A DNA stretch of 64,000 nucleotides, from positions 15,977,792 through 16,041,791 of the forward strand of contig CM040765.1 of the NCBI GenBank assembly GCA_022829145.1, written 5' to 3'. The notes below the pieces were generated by a model. That model was not told the origin of the DNA, made no database searches, and saw nothing but the letters and a program-made list of their open reading frames with translations. Origin of the DNA: Albula goreensis (Eukaryota > Chordata > Actinopteri > Albuliformes > Albulidae). Below, in pieces: positions 35,121 through 47,600 of this stretch (positions are counted from its first letter, which is position 1; each line of letters begins with the position of its first letter). The position numbers and the translations under genes were made by a program.

Positions 35121-36439
35121 AATGCTGCCACAGGGAAAAGGCTGTGACAGTCTGTGTATTTATGGACACTCCATAAAAACAATACTACTATGACATTATC
35201 CGTAAATCCGCTGAAAAAAGTTTTCAGTCTGTATAAACGTGGCAGTGTGAAATCGGGAATATAAAATATTTCAGTATAAACTCAGATGGTCATGTCAGTA
35301 AAAACTTTCAGTAAAAATATTCAAGGCTGGAAACCCCACTGTGTGATGAGTTCTGTGTGAAATAAGGTCACTAAGCAGCAACAAGAACCATACAGAGAAA
35401 AGCGGGTATAAATAACAAGAACCTTGAACAGAGTGAGCAAGATAAACAGCATAAGCCTTTAACAGCGATACTGAAAAAGCATGCTTTAGTTGCTTTTCTG
35501 CTTACATATACACCCCAAAAGATGTCAGTTTGGAAAAGACCAGGCCAGCAATAGCTCTCTGTGAGGAAGTTGGACAGTACCAGGCCAGGCCTCGTTCTGT
35601 GACCAAGCTCTTAGTGGTCAGCTCCAATACTCCTCACACCTCCTATGCAGCACAGTGAATAGTGACACTGAGCAGACAGAGGTGGATGCTTCACAACTTA
35701 ATGGTCCAAGCTTCCTTTAACTGGTGAAGGTTTCCCTTTCCACCACTGCACCAGAGAGTGAGTCCATGTGTTATTCATCCCCATGTGAAGACTAAGGGTC
35801 AACAAGGTTTCTTCAAAATCAAAGGCTTGTGGAATTCTCCTCCATGAAAAATTCACACTTCTTATTCACCTTATCATATATGCTCTGTATGTTTTCTGTA
35901 TACACAAAGTCTCCATGCTGACAGTCCTGTGTAGGAGATTGATGATATAAGAACATCTGGTATGCAGTGGACTACACATGGCAGTTATTTATGGCAGTTT
36001 TATACAATGCGAAGAGTGTGTGTAAGCTGGGAATGTAGCGTGTCGGATAACTTGCAAATGTCCAAAAAAGCCACACTCTTGTCCTCGGCTCTCATTTCTT
36101 TACTTTCTGTACATTCTCTTCTGTACATTCTCCCATCTTGACTGAAGAAGTTTTGAAAAAAGCTGTGATACCCTAGCTAATGCAAAACATTTCTAATACC
36201 CTTTCTGCAGTGTCGAAGTGGCGCTTCAACGTGTTTGTGTTTCGTCTGGCAAAGTGATTATCACTGAGAGCAGAGAGTGTTCAGATGAAGCGTTCAGCTT
36301 GAAGCTGCCTCAGAAGATATGCTGTGACAGAGATATAAGTCAGTTAGCATGGAAAAATAACCCTCCAAGCATGAAATAAAACGTAGCATAGCATAATGCG
36401 CACAAGGAATAATAAGATTTGTTAATAGAAATGAGTCAG

Positions 36440-36800
36440 AAAGAAAGTGGTTTATATATATTTGCGGGGGGACTTACTGCGGAGCGTGGTGACACATGCG
36501 AATGCACAAATCTCGTTAGGAGGAAAGAAATTATTCAGACTCGGCGTGCGGAGGCATTCAGAAAATGTAAATGAAACAAAGAGAAATTTAATCACCTCAC
36601 ATCACTCACGCCGCCTCAGTTTGCCTGCTCGTCAATGGCTCGGAAACAAAGCACATTAAGGCAGACGAGCGCCGCGGCTTTGTGGATCCAGACAGCCGCG
36701 CCGCCGTAAGAGGCAGTTTATTATCTCTCTAATCAACGTCTGCATGCGAGGAGGAGCCCTGATGATTTAATCTGTCACAGCCGCTCAGGAAGCTGGGCAG
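36440..36800. promoter_or_regulatory. candidate conserved non-coding element in pdzrn4 intron
   Basis: Alternates GC-rich parts (GAGCGCCGCGGC, CAGCCGCGCCGCCG) with AT cores (AAATTTAATCACC, CTCTAATCAACG, GATGATTTAATCTGTCAC). It is non-repetitive and CpG-rich for an intron, so a CpG-island-like regulatory element is possible. Confidence 0.35.
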
Positions 36801-38056
36801 CGTCCACGCGTTCGCTCTGCTCTCCTTTCCTTCTGGAGCCGGGATCTGTTCGCTGCGCTGCGTTACAGTCTGCGATCGCGTAGGCTTAGATTTAGCTCCC
36901 TTTCCATCTTATGGGTATACTGCATCATAATTTGTTTTGCTTTGTTTTTCAATAGGCACCTTATCTGGGAAACTCCAGAGTTTCAAGCTGTCTATTGTAT
37001 GCGTATGTGTAATATTGTATATTTTTGGGAGAAAAACCTGTGTTACATTTCTGTTTTAACTAACATTATCAGAATAAATATACTTATTCTTTGACATTGT
37101 CAAAGGGAATTTCCATTTGGATATACAATACCTTCCACAAACAAACTGTGCAGCAAATGGCTTTGCTCACTGTCCCATGCAAAACCATGTGTGAAACCAC
37201 AACTGTGTTGAAAAATACATTTGAGACCTTGAATTTTTCTCCTTCTGGAGTTGGTTTTTCAATGAACTGCATGGACACACAGAAAAACGACAACAGATTA
37301 GCCAGCATTGGGCTATTCGCTGCTGGTTTTCCTTCTGACACAATTACTTAAAGGGATGAGGGAGATTTCTTTGCTGTGAGATGGTCAGTCATGACACAAG
37401 CAGGTGGAACAAGGCGCAGGCTATGGTCTGGGGTTCCAGCTCCCCCTTACAAATACCACAAGCAGAGAAGTCAAGTGGAGCCCATAAACGCCACCTGCCA
37501 CCTCTCTCCCCCCGGGGACCGGCCCGCCGAGTCAATTACAACAACCTTCCAGGGAGCAGCTAGGGCCCTTTGGCGCGCTCCATGCAGGGTGTGAGGACTT
37601 ATTAAAACACTGAGGTGGAAACGGGGGAGCGGAGATGCCGCAGGTACGAAGGCTGAGGCTGTGCCTCCTCTTTCCCTCAGGTAAACATGGCTTTCACCAT
37701 TGCCCCTGTTAACTAACTGAAAAATCCCCACCTCTAATCCGGTAGTGCTGATCACCATCACTGACTAAACTGAAATGGTGGCTGAACTGCCAACTTCTGC
37801 CTCTTCATATGTTCAAAGAGGGACCCAAAAAACGAAATCTGTCGTCTCGCTAGCCAACACATGAGTCAAATTCAATACCTGGACAATCACACTCAAGCTT
37901 AGAGGAAGTAGTCAGTGCTGTAGAATGGCAACACAATTAAAGTTTCCTCATTGTTGAATGTTTGTCGTTAATGTGAACCATTATGGTACTGTATTATGTA
38001 TTAATGTTAATATTGATGTACCATTATGGTACATTAATGGTACTGTAATGGTACTG

Positions 38057-38262
38057 TATATTTAGGCATTTAAGATACCCTTCTCCAGAACAACTTCATT
38101 TTTTATATAATCCACATATACAGTTAGATATTTAATAAAGCAAACCAGGTTAAGCACCTTGCTCAAGGGTACATTGGTAGTGCCCCACCTGGGAATTGAA
38201 CCAGCAACCTCTGAATTACCAGCCCAGTTTCCATAATGTTATACACTGCACTGCCTCCCTGG
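38057..38262 (-). mobile_element. tRNA-derived SINE remnant in pdzrn4 intron
   Basis: On the minus strand it starts GGCAGTGCAGTGTATAAC, an eroded A-box region. CTGGGCTGGTAATTCAG and a good B box, GGTTCAATTCCC, follow, then GGGGCACTACC and CTTGAGCAAGGTGCTT. The tail toward 38057 has a CATTTA-type end. It lies 81 bases upstream of the linker-exon donor (38342). Confidence 0.75.
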
Positions 38263-38342
38263 TGGAATTCCAATGTATTTAAAGGGCCGTAGGGCTGGTA
38301 GCCAGACACTTTGAATTGGTAGAGAGCTCAATCCAGTCTTAC

Positions 38343-38445
38343 CTCATACTCATACTCCTCCGCCCTGTCACAGCTGGCTGGGATGTGAGAGAGATACTCG
38401 GTGCCCTCGTAGAACTCCTGCTCCATGGTCTGCAGTGAGTGGCAG
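38343..38445 (-). CDS. pdzrn4: pdzrn4 internal exon: linker between PDZ1 and PDZ2
   Basis: This exon has 103 bases: one base that completes a serine codon split with the upstream exon, then 34 codons. The acceptor reads CTGACAG|C and the donor GAG|GTAAGAC. The product is an acidic, tyrosine-rich linker: CHSLQTMEQEFYEGTEYL, then an Ala/Ser/Asp segment, ending EEYEYE. Joined to its neighbours it gives ...FLLSD-S-CHSL... on the left and ...EYEYE-EVELCR... on the right, an unbroken PDZRN4-like reading. The CHSL...MEQEFYE motif separates it from PDZRN3, whose linker differs here as I recall. No catalytic function is expected; the segment spaces the two PDZ domains. Its tyrosines in an acidic setting could be phosphorylated, which is an inference. 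Confidence 0.95.
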
Positions 38446-41116
38446 CTGTCAGGGGAGACAAAGGGAAGGATATCCCATGATGCCTCTCTATTAAACACTG
38501 CAGGCTGACAGCATAGATCTGAACAAAAGTTCTTCTGTACAATACAATGATGAGGCCCCAATTCACAATGCATTCACTTGATGAGGTAATGGTTTATGAC
38601 TACATAGAATGGAAATATATGATGTATACAGTGCATTCATTACATTCATTAACATTTCTTTTCAAGACTCATGATTTTCATCAAATATATATTTTTGTTT
38701 CACAGGTTTACTTAATAAATACATCATAAAATTATCCAAATCATTAATTAACAAATCCTTCCCATCTCCACCATTTATCTTAAAGGAGCAATAAGACATG
38801 ATATTGCAATACTTTTCATTACAATAACAACATCAGCACAGGTGAACTGGCTATGGTGTTTACTTTTCAATGACTATTTCTCAGAAAGCCAATGAACATG
38901 TTTGATGATTTGATGCAGGAAGGTTTACAAGAAACCAAAGCCATTATGGACATAAAACCGGTGCAGTAAATGTCAAAATGTTTTATTTTTGGCACTAAAA
39001 TATCTCATAATGCATCTTTTTCCAAGCGTTTCATAAAATGTTTCATATAAAGACACAGACACAAACACAGAATTTTATGACCCTCCCTTCAATGATGGAA
39101 CAACTGATAGAAAAGCAAGATCTGACTATTAGCAACTATTAACACTCTATTAACATCTATTGACACTCTATTAACAGTCTTTGGACTTGATCACAAAGGA
39201 AGAGACCTATAATTTTGATTTTTGTTGTATAGTCAGACTGAAAGCTCTTGGATACAACAATACATAATAAATACTGTGCAGAATCGCTGTGTCTCCCTGT
39301 TGGCTCATAATCATTCAAATTCAAAAGCAAATAGTTATAAATAGAACAATTTTGGCCTGTGCTTCCCTTGGGCAGAAATTGTTCAATGTTTTCCACAAAC
39401 CTATCAATTTAAAATATTTTTTTATTTGACATGGCCACATATTAGCATAGCATTGGCAATAGTTTCTTTGCTGCTTGCATGGTATATAAAATAAAAACAG
39501 GTTTCTTTTTATAACATATATATTTTTCAACAGCCTCAAATAACAGCAATTTCCACATACACCTGTATATGTAGTTAAATGGCAATTGTCAAATAGATGC
39601 AGTGGTCTGTAAATAATACATGTTTACTCCCTGCTGCTCTTTAATGTGAAGGAATATCGCCATACAAAGCGGTGCCATTTCTCAGGTTTAGGTTTTCTTA
39701 CTGTGCTCTTTAAAATGCCAGCTTCATTAAGATCTTGAAACTGGCATATGAAGAGCATGTTCAGGTCAAGTTGAGGAAAAGCATCTTCCTTCATGATAAA
39801 ATGCAATCATTACCAATGTAACATTTATGATTGAGTAGAAAGAACAAAATCTAATTGCTAAAGCAAAAAAAAAATAAAAATACCCTGAACTCCAACCACA
39901 CATGCAAGCATAATATGAAAATTGAGGCAAATTATGAATTTGAAACAGTCAATTATCCACGGGAGGTTTTACAATATTAATCATCCACTTAATAAATGCC
40001 TATTCCTGAAGACAGCCTCCATTAACTCTAGCCTAATGTGAAAGGCCCTTGAATGTACAGTGTTTACATGTGACTGTCTCCAGGGAAGCCCAGAAACACA
40101 TATTTTTCAGTTCTAAACATAACCATGTCTGCAATTTAATCCCTATAAAAGATGAAGTAATTAAAGCGCTTATTTTTTGGGGGTTTGGAGATTTCCCGTG
40201 ACACAATATACATTTAATGCGTAATATAATGGATACGAAGGTGCAGTGAAACATTTAAATACCATTAGCAAATGTCATGCCATTTCCCACCTCATAACTG
40301 TTTATACTCAGTGTAATGGACCACCCGTAAAATCTGGACATAAATGCTAATGTGTTCCAGAAAAAAAAAGAAATCCAGTCTAAACTATTTCTATGAGAGC
40401 CGGGTTGGTGCCAGAAATCCACAAAGTTAATGGCCTGGTTTCAATTCACCATTTGTTCCCAGCTCGGACAATTAAATGCTTTAGTTTTTTCTCTTTTTTT
40501 CTTCTTCACAACACAGATTGTTCTGGAATCACCAACAAAGACTCTCTAAAAGTTGTTGTGAAGTAAAAAAGTAAGGCTTGCAAGTCAAAGTCCCAGACAA
40601 ATACTGACTGACAGATCAATAGATTCTGGCCTGACTCTGCTACACAGATGACTCTGGTACCCAGGAGGGCTACTGAACCAGGGAAGTGAACCTGTCAGAC
40701 AGCAGGAACATGTCAATCAAAGTTAAGGACACATCCATTGAATCAAGGAAACAGGTATGAGAAATGCTGATGCTTTTGACACAACAGTCTTTGTCACAGT
40801 GAGATACAGTGCCAGGCGATACAATGAAACGAAGTAAACCAGTACAGTTTTATTTAGTTTTAAATGTGCCGGCATGTTACCCTATTTGGAGTCATTTCTC
40901 TTCATGTAAAAATTTCATTTGGGTTCAGGTACTCCTACATCACCTTTACTGCCATTCAAAATATCATCTCCATATATGGAGAGCCAAAAGCTTACACCTC
41001 TTAGGCAGCAGGAACACTTGTATTTATTTGCTAGTCAAAGTTAAGGATGAATGCTGATTGAACTGGGAGATAAACAGGTCCAGCTCAGTGGCACATGGTG
41101 AGCAGGGATTGCATAC
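38446..41116 (-). other. pdzrn4 intron between PDZ1 exon and linker exon
   Basis: This 2,671-base phase-2 intron begins GTATGC and ends TGACAG. It contains short irregular repeats of a CTATTAACACT motif near 39120-39180 and a CNE-like stretch near 39940-40300. No gene was recognised in it. Confidence 0.8.
39940..40300. promoter_or_regulatory. candidate conserved non-coding element in pdzrn4 intron
   Basis: Non-repetitive sequence with CAATTATCCACGGG, TTAATCATCCACTTAAT, GATGAAGTAATTAAAGCGC and CATTTAATGCGTAAT. No coding signal was seen. Confidence 0.3.
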
Positions 41117-41370
41117 CTGTCAGACAGCAGGAACGGACAGATGTCTGGCAACGGTGGGGTTGGGGGGCGGAGCTTGGAGAGAGCCATGATGTGCTCAAAG
41201 GTGATGTCAGTCTGCGTGCAAACGTCCACCAGGCAGATTTCCTGAGAGTTGCCATGGCTCCGGGGGGCGGGGCTGCGTTGCAGGACCTGCACCACGATTG
41301 GGTCCCTGGCGTGGCAGAAAGCCTCCACTGCCTCATCAGGTGTGGCCTTGGAGAGGTCCTTCCCATTCAC
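41117..41370 (-). CDS. pdzrn4: pdzrn4 internal exon: C-terminal part of PDZ1 and start of linker
   Basis: This is the first exon of the gene visible in the window. It has 254 bases: 84 codons plus two bases, so it ends in phase 2. On the minus strand it follows a pyrimidine-rich acceptor ending CGCAG and ends ACAG|GTATGC. It opens VNGKDLSKAT, the beta-strand and loop just before helix alphaB of PDZ1 in the LNX3/LNX4 proteins, then runs through the last PDZ1 strand (PIVVQVLQR). After it comes the conserved linker TQTDITFEHIMAL and a proline-rich stretch ending DICPFLLSD. That linker is characteristic of PDZRN3 and PDZRN4; the KLRPPTPP...DICPFLLSD form matches PDZRN4 as I remember it. PDZRN proteins are cytoplasmic RING-type E3 ligase family members whose PDZ domains bind C-terminal peptides. 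The preceding exon, with the carboxylate-binding loop of PDZ1, is not visible. Confidence 0.95.
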
Positions 41371-43022
41371 CTGCGAGAGGGCGGGAAGGGTAGCACTCTG
41401 ACATCACATCCTCAAATCACCACAGTTCCTTTAAATTCAACTCCCAGTCCCAGGAGGGCTCCACCCATTCCATTTTCGTCAGGAATGAGAAAAAAATAAT
41501 TTTGTATGAATTTTGTTACTAAGTGCAGAATACTTCCTACATAAATGTATCTATGGACTGCAAATAAAATGGTGGGGACATAAATTATTTTGCCGTTTGT
41601 ACACAGGTATAACACATACAAAAAAATAATCCCATATAAATATTACAAATGAAATATACAATTATTATATTTACAAAACCCTCTCTTCAAATACAGAAGT
41701 AACATATACAGAAGTAATTGAAATGCTGGATAACAGCTGTCGGCTGTTTTGACACACACTGTACAAATTGAGTTTGTGCATGGATGAGTAAGAGGAAGAC
41801 CCTTGGTGCTCTGCTTTGTGGAAGGACAGTGTGGGCACCCACAGGGTTTGCTGGCCAATTACACATCCCCCCTGCAGGGCTGGCAAGGGCATTTGTCTCC
41901 AAGTAAATTTGTCTTGGACATTCAAGCAAGTAAGACAATCACATAAAAACACAGTGTACAAAAGAATAATGGGACAAAATGGAAGATAAATAAACATGTC
42001 AACAGTTTTACTAGATGCTGTGCAACATTCAATATAATAGCCTGTAAAATACCTACACAGTTCCAAATATGCCACTATAAAAAAACACAAGGTTGTGTGA
42101 GGCAGGACATACAAAATTCATAAGAGTTCGAACAATCTTTTTCAAATGAAATTTCACAGTTAACTTTGAGGAACTGAATGCTTTTGGGGTGGATGACAAA
42201 GTTGCTCTTTTGATCTTGTTGCAGGCAGGAGGTAGCTGTGAAAACACACTGACAGAGGGCTGGGGGATCAACAATAGTATCACGAGCAAGGCTAAGGATG
42301 TGCTGATCAAAAAGACATGCAGGGCCAGATTCAATCAAATGCTCTCATTCTGTCAAAGGGCATGTGTGTCTCAATCAGAACAAAATGTATTCTCTTTAAG
42401 GGCATATATAATTGATCAAAACTGAGTTTAGTTTCTGTAAAGACATGTGGTACTATTTCAAATGTAACTAACACATTCCCAAGGACATATTTACTTGCAC
42501 CAAAAAAATTTCTTGCTCAAAATGATGATGGAATGTGAAGTTGGTTTTGGCTGAATTTTGTATGCACTTTGTGCAACTGTGAGATTAACTGAGATTAGCT
42601 GCATTTCATTGAATCTAGCCCATAATGTTTCTAACAGGATCATCTTGTGGACACCACTCAAACACACTGTCCCATACCACTCAGGTACACTTCAAATTAA
42701 AAGAATTAGCTTCACTGTAACAATTTTACTGTTAATTTAACTCTTGCTAAATTTGTATTAGCCTGCTCTTTATGAGAGCTGAAATCAAATTTACTCAACA
42801 GCTTAAATGTCAATGCACCCCTGTTAAAGCTTAACATTACTGTACAGAAATGTCACAACACTGAACACTGTCAGCGTATCACTTCACATATTACTGTGCT
42901 GCTTGCCGATGTATCTCAAAGCTTGACCATCTTTGCATTTGTACAGCAGATTTGTCTGTCCCTCAATGGTCAGCAGATTTGTGCCAGAATGTAAAAGTGG
43001 CAACTGTTAAAATCCTTTAGAC

Positions 43023-43437
43023 CAGGGTCAATGGTCGGGTCGTGGGTCAAAACGGGCAAAAAAAAAACGTTTTTATTTAATTAAATTAGCCGTAAGTATT
43101 TTATTTTGAAAAAAATGACCGCTGCTGTCCGCACGTTACTGTAGTGAAAAATTTTCCGAAGATGTGGTCCTGAAAAGCCTCCCATAAAGCAAAATCACGT
43201 AATTCAAGTCTAATATCCCGTTTAAATGAAATGCCGAGATGCCCCGTAATGTTAACTTACCAGAAAATTGGTGCAAGAACCAGGATAATGCTAATGGTGC
43301 AGTATATACTTACATTTCTGCTAAATACATCACTTTAAATTGTAATTTCCTTTCCATTGAAATAAGAAATGAATCCACGGTCCTGAAAAAGTCTTGCATG
43401 AAACAGTCCGTGGTGCAAAAAAGTTTGGGGACCACTG
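43023..43437. mobile_element. hAT-like non-autonomous DNA transposon with 8-bp target duplication
   Basis: The 415-base element is flanked by exact direct repeats CTTTAGAC at 43015-43022 and 43438-43445, the 8-bp target-site length of hAT transposons. The right end reads, inverted, CAGTGGTCCCCAAACTTTTT, with GCACCACGGACTGT inside it, a terminal motif typical of vertebrate hAT families. The left end CAGGGTCAATGGTCGGG is a poorer partner, so the inverted repeats have decayed or are asymmetric. There is no transposase ORF. Confidence 0.7.
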
Positions 43438-46400
43438 CTTTAGACTATGTACTCATGTCCCCTTTTCCACTGGTGACCAGGTGCTACAGCCTTTCCTGTA
43501 CATCATTTGCATCCAAAGGCAAATCCTCACAGTCAGAAAGTGAATCCGTTTTGGCAGCTGCATGATAGGTTGTGACAGTAACGGATTATTTCAATAATAC
43601 ACTGATACATCCCAATAATTTAATTACAGCAAGATGGCAAAAATTATGGAAATTGGCCCAGGGAAATTGCAGCACTACTTAAAACCAATATGTCTTCATA
43701 TAAATATTGATGGAATACAGCAGCAATGCATACAGAAGTTCCACACCAGTGAATGGACATCTTCAAGGATCAATTGTACAGAACAGACTCTGCTGTTTGT
43801 AAATGGCGCTGGATGTATTTGCAGTGCAGCAGGGAAATTAAGAAGATGGGGCTCCATTTGGCTCTGTAATGAGACCGAAATGGTGAGGCTGACAGTGAAA
43901 AAAAACCCCAGGGGGCAGAGCGGCGGTATCATTCCTGGGACACAACAGAGGAAGATTCATCTCTGACAGAAGAAGCTCAGCTCAACACAGTTCTCATGTT
44001 TTAATACTCAGTTTTGGAATATGGAATTTTATGAATACATATATTTAAAAACAGTTATTCCTCCTTTTAATGGGAACTCCATGCAAAAGCACAGGTGTGT
44101 GCTGGCGACAGGGACGCTCATGATTGGCAGGCTAAAAGAAAATAAGCCGCTGATACAAGACCTCAATGCCAACCTGAGCCATGCAAGCTCTGAGCTGAGA
44201 CAGACTGACAAGACAGACTGATTGCTGTTAGTCTGGCAGCTGCACATTGTGAGAACACTGGGGCAGCACACATGCTGCAAACTGCCAAGTAACACCTCGA
44301 CACAGAACCGCCAAGTTACAGCTCGACCCCAAACTGAGAGCCTATGGTGCAGCCCCAGAAATGCCAGGTTACTCAACTTAACCTCCATAGAGGCAATACA
44401 GTTAAATGACCTCAACATTCATGACTTACTGCTTTCAACCACTCAGTGACCTTTTACAAACCAACATCCAAAGTTTCAGCAAAGTATTAAGAATGGTCTG
44501 AATGTAACTTTTCTGCTGAAACACTGATGAATGACTATCCAGACTTCACCAGAAGTCTGTAAAACTGAATTAAAAAACTGAACAACTCTCTACAACCATT
44601 TCTGCAGTGAACTTTGTAACGTAATAGCTTTTTGTGAGATGTTTAGGACACTGGACAATTTCCTGTTTCTCTTAACTTTCTGAGAACATTATGGGGACTG
44701 AAAATTCTTAGGTGGGTACACACTGCAACACAAAATTTCACACTGAAAACCAACTGAGGGGAATTATTAGATATGGCTGTCCTCTGGGTCTACATGGCGT
44801 GTGGAGGAATCCTGGAGCTGAGAGATTACAGACACAGGAGTTTGGGGTAGATAAATGAACCTTCCTATTGCTTACGACAGTCTTGGGGAAAAAAAACAAT
44901 TACATTTCCAGTTTTCTCCAGGGTGTTATCTGACCTGAGAGGGTTCCGTGTCTCCTATTGTTCTAGTAAAACCGAACTGAATTGGAGAGGGGGAGGGGTT
45001 TTTTTCTTTAACAGTGTAATGAGTGCCAGATGGACTAATTAATCCTCAATCAGCATCTGAATATTAATTAAAACGCACAGTGTTGCATGGTGGAGGTTGA
45101 TCCTCTTCATGGGGCCCCATGTGACCTGTGGGTTTATGAGTGCCAACTGTGGTCAGTGTTGAGCTACCAGCAGCCTGTGTGTGGTAGACAGTGTTGGCCA
45201 GGTGATGAGGGAGAGGGTGATGTCAAACTCATACAGGCTGTGTTTGTGTTCTTCCCTGAAGGCTGGGACAAGCCCCCATAATATAGAACTATGCGAGCAG
45301 CCAGCACAGACCAGTAATGATAGGATATTCTGGCTTCTGCACTCAAACACAAAGAAAACCGTCTCTCTACTGATAGGGCTGGTCTATACTAACCTCTTTT
45401 GCCTTGACTCAACGATGATGATAACATTACTAGTAATAACAACAATGATGATTCAATTTTTTCTGAGCCATAAAACCCCCCAGAGCAAGACTAGGGCAAG
45501 AGTAGCTTCGGATGTATTTAGTACCCACAAAGATCTCAGAAAGGTACATAATGAAACACACATCAAGAACTGCCAATATCTAGCACACAAAAGAATGAAT
45601 AAACGTCAATCTATCAGGAATCCAACACTCAAATTTAGTGACTGGAGCATGTGGTCCACCCTGTATCACCACAATCCTACCCCTGGATATTTACTCCCAG
45701 CTTCATCTATAACCTCCGACTCATGTATGCAGACTCTCATTCATTTACAAACACCCTGGCTACAAACAAAAGCTGTTCCCAGTGACTTACTCAGTGAAGT
45801 GCATCAAAGGCCATGTAAACTGCACAGAAATGTACACGCAGCTGCCACTCAAAACCGCAAGTTTTAGCAACAGGTCGGCATAAATATCCTGATCGGCTTG
45901 GGCAGAGTCAAACCAGCGGGCAAAGCTCTCGCATTAATTCCAAATGATTAATTTCCCCCTCCACCGGCTGCACTCGCTGCACGCGGCGAGTGAAGAGATA
46001 TTTGTGAACTTGGAATGTGTGGGTGTCCAGGGATCTGCTGCGAGAGGCTCCCTGCCTACCCATCTGTTTGCATTTAAACTGGAATACACAGCAGCTGAGG
46101 ACAGGGGTCTGTAAGAAGGAAACCTGGTGGTGTTTCTGCAGATCGAGGCGCAGAACACCCTGCCCTGTTCATATATACAATTCCACATTATTCTTGCTTG
46201 TCACCCTGGTAAGCGGAAACATCACCCTTTCATGTGCTTCTCTTTTTCATACTCTTTCATCATTATGAGTCCCTGTGTATTATGCATGTTACACAGGCAT
46301 TCACACCAATGAAATGACATGCCACTCTAGTGTTAGCTATTCTCTGTACATTTTACATTTAAACAAACTGTATGTTAGCCTTCATTTAAAAATATGGACG

Positions 46401-46949
46401 GGCCATAGCAAATGTAAGTACTCAGTAGGTGACAGTGAATATGGAAACTATGACTTATGGACAAAACCTTGTTCTTTTTGCTCATTGAAACAGATTCCAA
46501 AGCTGTGTGCTTCTCTACCTCAAAACTGTATGGTACAAACTTTTAATGATTTTAGTATTTCTATTCAATACCTAAACTAATGTGCTAAAATTAAATGTAA
46601 GTAGCCAAAGACCACCATGACTGCTCTGAAACCTTTAACTGAATGCAGCTGACACCGTAAACGTTGTATGCGAGCAACAATATGTTATATCAGATTTCAG
46701 CCTGTGGTGTCAGGTGTGGACCACCTGGAGAGATACGTTTTCAGATGGTGCTTGAGGACAGACAGCGACTCTATCTCACCTACAATGACTTCCAGCAATC
46801 AATGAATACCGTGTCAGCAATGGGATGGTCACTCTCACCAGGAAAATGGAGATGTTTAAACAGGTCTTATTTACCAATGGATCACCATTCTTTACCTGAA
46901 TGTACCCTGAAACGACCAGCTTCACTGGAAGGCAGCCTCGAGTGCTAAT

Positions 46950-47600
46950 CTTACAGAAAGCACCTAAAGAGCATAAAATCGGGAATGGGCCACATCCTTC
47001 GGTCCCCTCTGCTGTTGCTCTCATGCCTTATTGATCCGAGGCTCTCCATCAATACCTTAATAGACTGAGAGTGGTATTTACTTAAAGCACTAATAAAATG
47101 TCAGGTCGTTATGTAGCCTCCTCCAAAAGGAAAGTATTTCCACTCCAGAACAGATGGAAAATGTCTGCAGCCTTCTCTCCGCTCCATGCGCAGTAGTATG
47201 CATAAATGCTCACAGCAACCAATACGTGATTTATGGGGGGCACTACATGATTAATGTTCCCCTATAAAAGGAAACGGCAGCGATGCAATCAACTCCCGGC
47301 AATACTCTCTAATATGCCATTAACATTTTTATGCCATAAAATTAACCACATACGTACTTTTATGGGACAAAAACTACGCTGCCTTTTGGTGAAAAGGTTT
47401 ATTTGTAGTTTTAGCAGGTTTAAATGGCCTCCTTGTGTTTGGCTGTTTCTAAAGATTGCACATCACAGCACATATTATGACAAAGGCTTAATAAACAAAG
47501 CAGTAATCATTACACAAGCGTTTAATCATACTAATAAACATGTAATGAGCATGCTACGTGGTACAGTAATTGCACTCAAGGCATACCAGACACTAAATGC
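46950..47600. promoter_or_regulatory. candidate conserved non-coding element upstream of visible exons
   Basis: A long complex block with CCTTATTGATCCG, GTATGCATAAATGC, TGATTTATGGGGGG, GATTAATGTTCCCC, TTTTATGCCATAAAATTAACC and TTTTATGGGAC (CDX/HOX-type TTTATG sites). The 116-codon plus ORF across it is not domain-like. Confidence 0.35.

Larger units (their letters stand above)
31151..38342 (-). other. pdzrn4 intron between linker and PDZ2
   Basis: This 7,192-base intron begins GTAAGA and ends TTTGCAG. It contains a palindromic repeat copy (32700-32825), CNE-like blocks (34440-35120 and 36440-36800), and a SINE remnant (38057-38262). A 154-codon minus ORF at 34718-35182 has no domain support. 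Confidence 0.8.

Noticed and set aside
34718..35182. 154-codon minus-strand ORF inside a pdzrn4 intron
   Set aside because: No domain similarity and no fitting splice sites with pdzrn4 phases; it overlaps a CNE-like block.
45181..45867. 228-codon plus-strand ORF, longest outside pdzrn4
   Set aside because: It lies in the presumed pdzrn4 intron in antisense. It has no recognisable domain, irregular codon use and a Met/Thr/Ile run from simple ATGATGATAA sequence; chance is the simplest explanation.
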